Source: an uncultured Bacteroidota bacterium
GTDB taxonomy: Bacteria > Bacteroidota > Bacteroidia > Bacteroidales > CAIWKO01
Assembly: GCA_937934705.1 (NCBI GenBank)
Contig: CALGYY010000113.1
Coordinates: 1 to 8,231 of the forward strand
Direction of reading: 5' to 3'
Length of the DNA: 8,231 bases
Shown here: positions 1-6,665 of the stretch, piece after piece
How the letters are laid out: each line of letters begins with the position of its first letter
How positions within the stretch are numbered: the first letter of the stretch is position 1
The notes under the pieces: generated by a model
Seen by the model: only the letters and a program-made list of their open reading frames with translations
Told to the model about the DNA's origin: nothing
Database searches by the model: none
Made by a program: the position numbers and the translations under genes

Positions 1-112
1 TCGAAAGTCGAAGGCCAGCCGTACTCCGATACTCCGATACTCCGATACTCCGATACCCCGATACGGGGTGACCGGGTGACCGGGTAACCGGGTGACAAAG
101 TGACGGGGGACG

Positions 113-157
113 GGTGATGAAGGTGATGAAGGTGACGACGGTGATGAAGGTGATGGA
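113..157. repeat. 9-bp tandem array, copy 1 (5 units)
   Basis: Five consecutive 9-bp units of the GGTGATGAA type, with GGTGACGAC at 131-139 and GGTGATGGA at 149-157. The degenerate unit GGAGACGTG follows. This is the shortest of the two 9-bp arrays. Confidence 0.93.
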
Positions 158-301
158 GGAGACGTGGGATAGGTCGAAAGTCGACAGGTCAAAAAGTCAA
201 AGGCCAGTAGTACTCCGGTACTCCGATACTCCGATACACCGATACCCCGATACCCCGATACGGGGTAACCGGGTAACCGGGTGACAAAGTGACGGTGGAC
301 G

Positions 302-400
302 GGTGACGAAGGTGATGAAGGTGATGAAGGTGACGAAGGTGATGAAGGTGATGAAGGTGATGGAGGTGATGGAGGTGATGAAGGTGACGAAGGTGATGAA
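302..400. repeat. 9-bp tandem array, copy 2 (11 units)
   Basis: Eleven consecutive 9-bp units, mostly GGTGATGAA, with GGTGACGAA and GGTGATGGA variants interspersed. GGAGATGTG follows at 401-409, matching the unit that closes the array in copy 1. Because 9 is divisible by 3, both strands stay open here (Met-Lys-Val type on +, Ile-Thr-Phe type on -), which explains the false open frames. Confidence 0.94.
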
Positions 401-493
401 GGAGATGTGGGATGGGTCGAAAGTCGACAAGTCAAAGGCCAGCAGTACTCCGGTACTCCGGTACTCCGGTACTCCGATACACCGATACACCGA

Positions 494-510
494 TACCCCG
501 ATACGGGGTA
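494..510. repeat. Hairpin core of the composite repeat (one of three)
   Basis: TACCCCG-ATA-CGGGGTA forms a perfect 7-bp stem with a 3-nt loop. The same core occurs at 56-68 (5-bp CCCCG/CGGGG stem plus one flanking A-T pair) and at 251-267 (7-bp stem). It sits exactly between the two 8-bp arrays of each composite unit and is the only part unchanged in all three copies. Confidence 0.85.
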
Positions 511-540
511 ACCGGGTAACCGGGTGACAAAGTGACGGAG

Positions 541-588
541 GTGATGAAGTGATGGAGTGATGGAGTGATGGAGTGATGGAGTGATGAA
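541..588. repeat. 8-bp tandem array, copy 3 (6 units)
   Basis: Six 8-bp units: GTGATGAA, four identical GTGATGGA (549-580), then GTGATGAA. It occupies the place of the 9-bp arrays of copies 1 and 2 but has lost one G per unit. It ends 35 bp before the -7 element of the next gene. Confidence 0.93.
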
Positions 589-623
589 GTGGTACGTATA
601 TTCACTGGCTGAACTTAAATTCC

Positions 624-631
624 TATTTTTG
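624..631 (+). promoter_or_regulatory. Putative -7 promoter element for the TPR gene
   Basis: TATTTTTG matches the Bacteroidota -7 consensus TAnnTTTG and lies 34 nt before the ATG at 666. No good TTTG -33 partner is visible at the usual spacing, where the sequence has just left the repeat array. The call therefore rests on the -7 match and on its position. Confidence 0.55.
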
Positions 632-665
632 CGGGGATCAGAAACGACTACACTCAGCCGAACAC

Positions 666-2888
666 ATGAGCAAATATCAGGAATTCACTGCATCTCCCGG
701 ATTTAAGCGATGGGCATTGCCCGCGGTGCTGCTGTTTACCGCACTGGTTTTTCTCAACAGCCTGTTCAACGGATTTACTAACTGGGACGATAATATCTAT
801 GTGCTGAACAATCAGCTGATCAAGCATTTCAGCTGGGACAGCGCCTACACCATCATGTTCCGCTACACGGGCATGGGCGGAACCAGGCTCACCCTGCTGA
901 ACTTCCTGCTGGATTATCACCTGTTTAAAGATACTGCATTCCCTTACCACCTGGCCAACCTGCTGCTGCACCTGGGCAATGTTGCCCTGGTGTGGATGCT
1001 CACCCAAAGGCTGTTTCGTGAACCCGCCATTGCCGCATTCGCCGCCCTCATGTTCGGGATACACCCCATGCACGTGGAGTCCGTGGCCTGGATCGCCGAA
1101 CGAAAGGATGTACTGTATACTTTTTTCTTTCTGCTTTCACTGCTGTCGTATCACCAATACCTGAAGAACACCCGGAAGATCCTGTGGGTCGTACTTTCCT
1201 TTGCGGCTTTCTTCCTGTCGTGGCACGCCAAGATGTCGGCCGCCTGCCTGCCGCTGATGCTGATACTGATGGATTACGCGACAGGCCGGAAGTTCTCCTG
1301 GAAGGCCCTGATCGAAAAGCTCCCGTTTTTTGCCTATGTCATCATCCTGCTGAGCAAAATTTTTATGTTTCATGAGAGCAGCGGGGGCGACTTCCAGCAT
1401 GCCGCCCAGCCCTATACTTTTTTCGACCGCATCCTGATGGGCGGATACGCGCTGGGCTTCTACCTCTGGAAATTCTTCCTGCCCTTTAATCTCGTGGCCA
1501 TTCATCCCTATCCTGAAAAGACGGATGGCCTGCTGCCTCTGCAGTACTACATCGTCACCGGAATCATGCTGCTGGTGCTGATCGTTCTCATATGGGCCAT
1601 CGTCCGCTTCCGGAAGATCCGCAGGGAACTGCTCACCGGCCTGCTGTTTTTTATCATCAGTATCGCCATGTTCACCCACCTGGTGCCGATCAAAGGCGTG
1701 GTGGTGGTCGCCGATCGCTATACCTACCTTCCCTATGCCGGATTGCTTATGCTGGGCGGTTTTCTGCTTCACCGTTTATTGAGCAGTGAGCACACAGGAA
1801 GAAATATCAGGAGGGTGGTCATCCCCCTGATCGCGGCTGTTGTCATGCTGTTCGGTGGCCTTACCTTCCTGCGCAACTTTGTCTGGAAAGACAGCCTGAC
1901 GCTTTTTTCCGATGTCATCCGGAAAAATCCAAATGTTGTTTATGCATACAACAACAGGGGCATTGCTCTAAAGGACCTGGGTGACCTGAAGGGTGCGCTG
2001 GCCGACTTTGACGCGGCCATCAGGATCAGTCCGGGCTTTCCCTACTCATACAGTAACCGGGGCATTGCACTCCTGCTCATGAATGAGAAGGAGAGGGCCC
2101 TGGCAGACCTGAACATGGCCATCAGCATCAAAGCGGATTACTTCGAGGCCTATTTCAACCGGGCCCTGGTGAAGAAAGAGAGCGGCGATACCACCGGAAT
2201 GATGGAAGACCTGGAGGCGGTGCTCCGATACCGTCCTTCCTTCCCCCAGGCGCATTATGAGATCGCACAGGAACGCTACAGGAGAAAAGAATACCAGGAG
2301 GCGATGACATCGGTGAACCGTGCGCTGGAGACCAAAAAATCATTCCCTGAAGCCTTGTTCCTGCGCGGCAACATTTTCAAGGACCAGGGCGATTACAACG
2401 CGGCCATAAAGGATTATTCCGAATCCGTCAGGATCTTTCCGGAATATGCAGAAGCCTATAATAACCGGGGTTTCTCCAAAAATGCACTCGGACAGTATGA
2501 AAGTGCCCTGACTGACCTCGAGCGCGCCCTGGCGGTCAACAGCAAGCTGGCGGAAGCATGGAACAACAAGGGGATTGCACTGGCCAATCTGCAAAGACCT
2601 GCCGAAGCCATCGCTGCCTTTGATCAGGCCATTGAGATCAGACCCAATTACCGTGAGGCCATCAACAACCGCGGCAACGCCAGGGCGTACATGGGTGATT
2701 TCGCGGGCTCAGTCGCCGATTTCGACAAGGTACTTGAACTGAACCCTGCTGATTCCATGGCGCTGGCCAACCGCGGCAACAGCAAATTCAACCTGCAGGA
2801 TACCAAGGGCGCCTGTGACGACTGGAACGCAGCTTACAAACTGGGTTTCACCCGAATATTGCCTGCCATCGAGGAACATTGCCGCTGA
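666..2888 (+). CDS. TMTC-like GT-C membrane protein with nine TPRs
   Basis: The 740-residue protein has two halves. Residues 1-405 are polytopic, with roughly 10-12 hydrophobic helices. They carry features of the bacterial TMTC-like GT-C glycosyltransferase group: an acidic WDD motif (W40-D41-D42) in the first non-cytoplasmic loop, where GT-C enzymes keep their catalytic or metal-binding acid, and HPMHVESVAW at 133-142 followed by ER-KD (145-148). Residues 424-729 form nine TPRs in exact 34-residue phase (starting at 424, 458, 492, 526, 560, 594, 628, 662 and 696), many with the NNRG/NRG signature. In eukaryotic TMTC proteins the same layout transfers mannose from a dolichol-linked donor to protein. 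For the bacterial relatives the donor and acceptor are unknown, so a polyprenyl-phosphate-sugar donor and periplasmic acceptor are inference. The TPRs probably bind a partner or acceptor. The ATG at 666 is preceded by a promoter-like element and no Shine-Dalgarno sequence. No clear terminator follows. Confidence 0.88.
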   Translation: MSKYQEFTASPGFKRWALPAVLLFTALVFLNSLFNGFTNWDDNIYVLNNQLIKHFSWDSAYTIMFRYTGMGGTRLTLLNFLLDYHLFKDTAFPYHLANLLLHLGNVALVWMLTQRLFREPAIAAFAALMFGIHPMHVESVAWIAERKDVLYTFFFLLSLLSYHQYLKNTRKILWVVLSFAAFFLSWHAKMSAACLPLMLILMDYATGRKFSWKALIEKLPFFAYVIILLSKIFMFHESSGGDFQHAAQPYTFFDRILMGGYALGFYLWKFFLPFNLVAIHPYPEKTDGLLPLQYYIVTGIMLLVLIVLIWAIVRFRKIRRELLTGLLFFIISIAMFTHLVPIKGVVVVADRYTYLPYAGLLMLGGFLLHRLLSSEHTGRNIRRVVIPLIAAVVMLFGGLTFLRNFVWKDSLTLFSDVIRKNPNVVYAYNNRGIALKDLGDLKGALADFDAAIRISPGFPYSYSNRGIALLLMNEKERALADLNMAISIKADYFEAYFNRALVKKESGDTTGMMEDLEAVLRYRPSFPQAHYEIAQERYRRKEYQEAMTSVNRALETKKSFPEALFLRGNIFKDQGDYNAAIKDYSESVRIFPEYAEAYNNRGFSKNALGQYESALTDLERALAVNSKLAEAWNNKGIALANLQRPAEAIAAFDQAIEIRPNYREAINNRGNARAYMGDFAGSVADFDKVLELNPADSMALANRGNSKFNLQDTKGACDDWNAAYKLGFTRILPAIEEHCR

Positions 2889-3020
2889 TTTTCCCCCTTA
2901 TGGCCATCCTTTGGACCTTGCCCCTGGATCTTAAGGTTAGGATTCTTACAGACAGGTATTTTTAACTATCACAATTTCAATAAACTGAAAAAAAGTTTAA
3001 AAAAAATCGCTCATTTTTCA
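2889..3020. other. Short AT-rich intergenic stretch
   Basis: No gene is visible between the TPR gene and the next promoter. The right half is very A/T-rich, with A runs near 2986-3006. No convincing intrinsic terminator was found after the TPR gene; the only candidate stem, AAACT/AGTTT, is weak and lacks a T tract on the + strand. Confidence 0.6.
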
Positions 3021-3049
3021 TTGTCCGAATTGATAAACACATATATTTG
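3021..3049 (+). promoter_or_regulatory. Bacteroidota-type promoter for the T9SS cargo gene
   Basis: TTG at 3021-3023 (-33 box), an 18-nt spacer and TATATTTG at 3042-3049 (-7 box, TAnnTTTG) form a good match to the Bacteroidota housekeeping promoter. It ends 26 nt before the ATG, so the 5' leader would be about 20 nt. Confidence 0.75.
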
Positions 3050-3075
3050 CGCAATCATAGAAAATCTATAACAAC

Positions 3076-4107
3076 ATGAAAAGAAGTTTACTCTTTGTCC
3101 TGACAATGATGATCGCCGCAAGCTTCGTGCTTGCGCAACCCCCCGTCCCGTCCGTCAGCTCCAACAGCTGCGGACCGAAAACCCTGACAACAGTTACACC
3201 TCCGGTGGGAACTACCTATTACTGGCAGGGTACTTCATGCGGAACACTGAATACCAACAGCAACCTCACTTACGTGGCAACTGTTTCAGGAACCTATTTC
3301 CTGAGAGCCTATACCGGAGGAAGCTGGTCTGACTGCTCTTCAGTAATCGTCACCGTGAACCCCATCCCCGCCACGCCGGCCACGCCTACAGTGAGTACCA
3401 ACCTGTGCGGACCGAAAGTGCTGACCCGCGCCAATCCACCGGCCGGGGTGACCTATTACTGGCAGGGAACCTCATGCTCCAATGCCAACACGGACTTTGC
3501 ATCCACTTATACAGCCACAACCACCGGTACTTTCTACCTCAGGGCCTATGCCACTACCGGCGCCTGCTGGTCGGAATGTGCATCGGTTGCCGTTACCTAT
3601 TATCCTGAAGTGGTCGCCAGCATCTCCCTCCTGGGATACTGGTATTATGATAATGATCCCAACATCTGGATGGCCGGTAACCCTCCGGGCGGAACATTCT
3701 CCGGCCCCGGCGTACTGGCAGGTGATTTCTTCAGCCCCTCCACAGTCGGCCCCGGCGATTATGTGATCGTGTATGAATACACTGACGGGAATGGCTGCTA
3801 CGATTCAGTGCACCACCCCGTTCATGTCGAACAGTGGACCGGTATCGGTGATGTGAACTACGACCGTTTTGTACAGGTTTATCCCAACCCTGTTACCGAT
3901 CAGCTCACCGTTAAAATTGATGCCCTCTTCCAGGAAAACATCTATTTCAGCGTGGTGGACCTCTACGGCAAAACCGTTTCTGCAGGCAGCTTCATCAATC
4001 AGAACATCCAGACCCTCAACCTCGATCAGTTGAATAACGGCGTTTATTTCCTGAGGTTGCAGAATGCAGACCTGAACTTCTATAAGAAAATTGTGATCCA
4101 GCACTGA
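3076..4107 (+). CDS. Secreted Ig-like protein with T9SS sorting domain
   Basis: The 343-residue protein starts with a Sec signal peptide (KR, a hydrophobic core, probable cut after A20, VLA|Q). Two Ig-like repeats follow, about 26-95 and 105-175. They share CGPK, the motif TYYWQGTSC (47-55 and 126-134) and a T-GT-(F/Y)-LRAY strand, and each has several cysteines. A third module, about 178-252, has GGTFSGPGV (205-213) and YTDGNGC (235-241), as in PKD/Ig-like modules of Bacteroidota surface proteins. The C-terminus (266-343) is a type A Por secretion tail: VYPNPVTDQL, a VVDLYGK strand, LNNGVYFLRL and a basic KKIVIQH end. It is therefore expected to cross the outer membrane by the type IX system and be anchored or released. 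No enzymatic domain is visible, so it is more likely structural or binding than catalytic. It has its own promoter and terminator. Confidence 0.92.
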   Translation: MKRSLLFVLTMMIAASFVLAQPPVPSVSSNSCGPKTLTTVTPPVGTTYYWQGTSCGTLNTNSNLTYVATVSGTYFLRAYTGGSWSDCSSVIVTVNPIPATPATPTVSTNLCGPKVLTRANPPAGVTYYWQGTSCSNANTDFASTYTATTTGTFYLRAYATTGACWSECASVAVTYYPEVVASISLLGYWYYDNDPNIWMAGNPPGGTFSGPGVLAGDFFSPSTVGPGDYVIVYEYTDGNGCYDSVHHPVHVEQWTGIGDVNYDRFVQVYPNPVTDQLTVKIDALFQENIYFSVVDLYGKTVSAGSFINQNIQTLNLDQLNNGVYFLRLQNADLNFYKKIVIQH

Positions 4108-4127
4108 ATCCGCTGATCCTGAAATAC

Positions 4128-4160
4128 AGAGGCTGTCGTTGAGGCAGCCTCTTTTTTTTT
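4128..4160 (+). terminator. Intrinsic terminator of the T9SS cargo gene
   Basis: AGAGGCTG (4128-4135) pairs with CAGCCTCT (4145-4152), with further inner T-G and C-G pairs and a GTTGA loop. A run of nine T (4152-4160) follows. It lies 20 nt after the stop codon. Confidence 0.9.
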
Positions 4161-4313
4161 GTGCCGCCAGGACAGGTGTCCGCCTGCGGTCACAACTGTC
4201 CCGCAACGTACAGCCAGCACGGGTCTGGGGATTCATCAAATGTCAGAAAAACAGATCACTACAGCCGTGGCATACTTTTTATAAAGCCCGCGCGCCCGTT
4301 TGGCCGAATTGTA

Positions 4314-4321
4314 TAATTTTG
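4314..4321 (+). promoter_or_regulatory. Putative -7 promoter element for the S46 peptidase gene
   Basis: TAATTTTG fits TAnnTTTG and lies 46 nt before the ATG at 4368, leaving a leader of about 40 nt that is mostly A/T. A TTTG at 4299-4302 is too close (11-nt spacer) to be a normal -33 box, so only the -7 element is supported. Confidence 0.55.
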
Positions 4322-4367
4322 TGTACAAACCGGATCATTTATTCAATCAATAATTAAATCATTTATT

Positions 4368-6578
4368 ATGAAAAAGTTGTTCTTGTCACTACTGACGGCC
4401 CTGACCCTGGGATGGGGAAGTTATGCTACCAATCCCCCTGATGAAGGGATGTGGCTGCCGATGCTGATCGATCGCCTGAATTACGTGGATATGCAGAAAA
4501 TGGGTCTGCATCTGACCGCGGAGGAGCTTTACAACGTGAACCAGTCCTCGCTGAAGGATGCCATTGTGGGCCTCGGGAATGTGGATTATCCCACCATGCA
4601 TTTCTGCACCGCGGAAGTCGTGTCCGGCCAGGGTTTGTTGCTGACCAACCATCACTGCGGCTTCGATGCCATCCAGGAGCAAAGTTCAGTCGATAACGAT
4701 TACCTGACCAATGGTTTCTGGGCGATGAAAAAGGAAGAAGAACTGCCCTGCAAAGGAATTACAGCCTCTTTCCTGGTCCGCATGGAAGATGTTACGGCCG
4801 AGGTACTGGCTGATGTGACCCCCAACATGGATGCGGCCACCCGCGCGGCCACCATCAAAAAGGTTACGCAGAAACTGCAGAAGGATAATTCTGAAAAGGG
4901 AAAGTACAAAGTGGATGTGAAGAGCTTCTTTGAAGATAATGAGTATTATATGTTCGTTTACATCGTTTACCGTGATGTACGCCTGGTGGGCGCTCCCCCG
5001 AGCAGCATCGGCAAATTCGGCGGTGATACCGACAACTGGATGTGGCCCCGCCATACGGGTGATTTCTCCATGCTCCGCGTTTATGCCGGTCCCGACGGGG
5101 AACCTGCTGACTATTCCAAAGACAATATCCCGATGAAGCCGAAGCATTACCTGCCGGTTTCTCTCAAAGGGGTCAAAAAGAACGATTTTGCCATGGTTTG
5201 GGGTTATCCCGGAACCACCGACCGTTTCCTCACCAGCTACGGGGTGAACCTTGCAGTGGAAGAATCCAATCCCACGGTTGTCCAGGTCAGGACCGCCAAA
5301 CTGAACATCATGAAGGAAGCCATGAGTGCAGATCCCAAGGTGAAGCTGCAGTATGCCTCCAAATATGCTTCTTCAGCCAACTACTGGAAATATTTCATCG
5401 GCCAGACCCAGCAACTCAAGCGCAACAAGGTTTGGGAAAAGAAAAAGGAACTGGAAGACGCTTTTTCCGCCTGGGTGGCTAAAGACGCTGCACGCCAGGA
5501 AAGCTACGGCAAGGTCCTCTCACAGATCAATGAAGGCTACAATGACCTGAAGAAATTCAATGTTCACCTGAAGTATCTTGAAGAAGCTGTTTTCCAGGGA
5601 CCTGAATTTATCTACTTCTCTTTTGGCGCCTATTCTCTTTTCGGAAAGCTCAAGCAGCAGACCGAAGTGAAGGATAAGACCGCCAAAGCAGCCTATGAGC
5701 AGGATATCAAGGCACTGTCGGATGATTTCCGGACAGAGGTGGCCAAGCATTTTAAGGATTACAATATGGCCCTGGATAAGAAGATCTTTATCGCACTGAT
5801 GAAACTGTACTATAACGGAGTTGCAAAAGACCAGCATCCTTCAGTGTTTGCTGATGTGGATAAGAAATTCAAGGGCAGTTTTGAGGCCTGGGCGGATGAT
5901 GTTTACGCGAAATCAGTTTTTGTGGATGAAACCCGTCTGAATGCCTTCCTCGATAAGCCTTCATACAAAACACTCTCCGCCGATCCGGGCTGGCTCATTA
6001 CACTGTCGATGGTGGACGCCATCCGCGGTATTTACGGACAGGTGGGTGCTGTGGAGGAAAAAGTAAATACCGGGAACCGTCTGTTTGTCCAGGGTTTGCG
6101 CGAGATGAACCCGGGCAAGAAATGGTATCCCAATGCCAATTCCACCATGCGCATGACCTACGGACAGGTACTGGATTATAAAGCGGCCGATGCGGTTTAT
6201 TATGATTACCTGACCACCCTTGAAGGCGTGATGCAGAAGGAGGATCCGACCAATGATGAATTCATTGTGGCCGATAAACTCAAACAGCTTTATAAGAATA
6301 AGGATTACGGCCGCTACGGGCAGGACGGTAAACTGCCGGTCTGCTTTATCGCCAACCTTGACATCACCGGGGGAAACTCGGGCAGTCCGGTGATCAACGG
6401 CGACGGGCAACTGATCGGGATCGCCTTCGACGGCAACTGGGAGGCCATGAGTGGCGATATTTTCTACGAGCCTGATGTTCAGCGCACCATTGCGGTTGAC
6501 ATCCGCTACGTTCTGTTTGTTATCGATAAATACGCCGGTGCAGGTCACCTGGTGGATGAGATGACGATCGTCCAGTAG
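4368..6578 (+). CDS. S46 family dipeptidyl-peptidase, DPP7-like
   Basis: A serine exopeptidase that removes dipeptides from the N-terminus of oligopeptides in the periplasm. The 736 residues begin with a signal peptide (probable cut SYA20|T21) and the mature start typical of the family, DEGMWLP. The chymotrypsin-like triad is H96 (in TNHHCG), D232 (in RHTGDFS) and S671 (in GGNSGSP). N223-W224 (TDNWMW), N338 and D688 fit the residues that hold the substrate amino terminus in S46 enzymes. C80 and C97 fit the disulfide next to the catalytic histidine. The middle part (about 300-560) is the long helical domain specific to S46. Eighteen residues after the serine lies G689 (FDGNWE). DPP11 has an arginine here that selects Asp/Glu at P1, while DPP7 has glycine. 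A preference for non-acidic, mainly hydrophobic P1 is therefore predicted. There is no T9SS tail, so it is probably periplasmic. Length is normal for the family and it forms its own transcription unit. Confidence 0.95.
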   Translation: MKKLFLSLLTALTLGWGSYATNPPDEGMWLPMLIDRLNYVDMQKMGLHLTAEELYNVNQSSLKDAIVGLGNVDYPTMHFCTAEVVSGQGLLLTNHHCGFDAIQEQSSVDNDYLTNGFWAMKKEEELPCKGITASFLVRMEDVTAEVLADVTPNMDAATRAATIKKVTQKLQKDNSEKGKYKVDVKSFFEDNEYYMFVYIVYRDVRLVGAPPSSIGKFGGDTDNWMWPRHTGDFSMLRVYAGPDGEPADYSKDNIPMKPKHYLPVSLKGVKKNDFAMVWGYPGTTDRFLTSYGVNLAVEESNPTVVQVRTAKLNIMKEAMSADPKVKLQYASKYASSANYWKYFIGQTQQLKRNKVWEKKKELEDAFSAWVAKDAARQESYGKVLSQINEGYNDLKKFNVHLKYLEEAVFQGPEFIYFSFGAYSLFGKLKQQTEVKDKTAKAAYEQDIKALSDDFRTEVAKHFKDYNMALDKKIFIALMKLYYNGVAKDQHPSVFADVDKKFKGSFEAWADDVYAKSVFVDETRLNAFLDKPSYKTLSADPGWLITLSMVDAIRGIYGQVGAVEEKVNTGNRLFVQGLREMNPGKKWYPNANSTMRMTYGQVLDYKAADAVYYDYLTTLEGVMQKEDPTNDEFIVADKLKQLYKNKDYGRYGQDGKLPVCFIANLDITGGNSGSPVINGDGQLIGIAFDGNWEAMSGDIFYEPDVQRTIAVDIRYVLFVIDKYAGAGHLVDEMTIVQ

Positions 6579-6597
6579 TTTGTTCTTGTGCAACAGA

Positions 6598-6637
6598 TGA
6601 GTCCGCCCCGGAAATCCGGAGGCGGACTCGTTTTTTT
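6598..6637 (+). terminator. Strong intrinsic terminator of the S46 peptidase gene
   Basis: GAGTCCGCC (6599-6607) pairs with GGCGGACTC (6621-6629). The loop holds an inner CCGG-AAAT-CCGG stem (6608-6619) with one bulged A. Seven T (6631-6637) follow one G after the stem. It starts about 20 nt after the stop codon. Confidence 0.93.
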
Positions 6638-6661
6638 CATGCTTTCAGATCATGCTTTCAG
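6637..6661. repeat. 12-bp direct repeat just after the terminator
   Basis: TCATGCTTTCAG occurs twice (6637-6648 and 6650-6661) with one base between. A CTGAAAG at 6688-6694 is the reverse complement of its 3' part. Function unknown; it may be the scar of a small duplication. Confidence 0.8.
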
Positions 6662-6665
6662 TGGT

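Larger units (their letters stand above)
1..588. repeat. Nested minisatellite: three composite repeat units
   Basis: Three copies of one composite unit begin at 1, 174 and 417, each with the anchor TCGAAAGTCGA. The first may be cut by the window edge. Each unit then has, in order: AAGGCCAG; an array of 8-bp repeats (ACTCCGAT with ACTCCGGT, ACACCGAT and ACCCCGAT variants); the hairpin CCCCG-ATA-CGGGG; a second 8-bp array (CGGGTAAC/CGGGTGAC); AAAGTGACGG; and a tandem array of GGTGATGAA-like units. The distances between anchors (173 and 243 bp) differ mainly because the number of short repeats differs. Open frames on both strands here translate only the repeat and are not genes. This is probably a neutral, slippage-prone intergenic repeat. 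A role in expression of the gene starting at 666 is possible but not shown. Confidence 0.95.

Noticed and set aside
197..527. Open frames on both strands (minus 197-490, plus 303-527) in the repeat region
   Set aside because: They only translate the 8- and 9-bp tandem repeats (Ile-Thr-Phe or Lys-Val-Met runs), cross the array boundaries with no domain, and lack a promoter.
1..588. CRISPR array
   Set aside because: The repeat units are 8-9 bp tandem units with no unique spacers, and the larger unit varies in length. No cas gene is nearby.
654..1772. Long minus-strand open frames (654-1073 and 1137-1772)
   Set aside because: They lie fully antisense to the well-supported TPR membrane gene, are rich in His/Gln as expected for shadow frames, and show no domain.
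666..2888. O-GlcNAc transferase or plain TPR chaperone
   Set aside because: There is no GT41 catalytic domain, and the N-terminal half is clearly polytopic membrane sequence with a WDD motif, which fits a GT-C/TMTC-like protein.
2982..3006. Terminator after the TPR gene (AAACT/AGTTT)
   Set aside because: The stem is only 5 A/T-rich bp and is followed by A rather than T on the coding strand.
4139..4357. 72-codon plus-strand frame between the T9SS cargo and S46 genes
   Set aside because: It begins inside the terminator hairpin and overlaps the S46 promoter element. No domain or composition supports it.
5961..6593. 210-codon minus-strand frame
   Set aside because: It is antisense to the catalytic C-terminal part of the S46 peptidase and is a shadow of that conserved frame.
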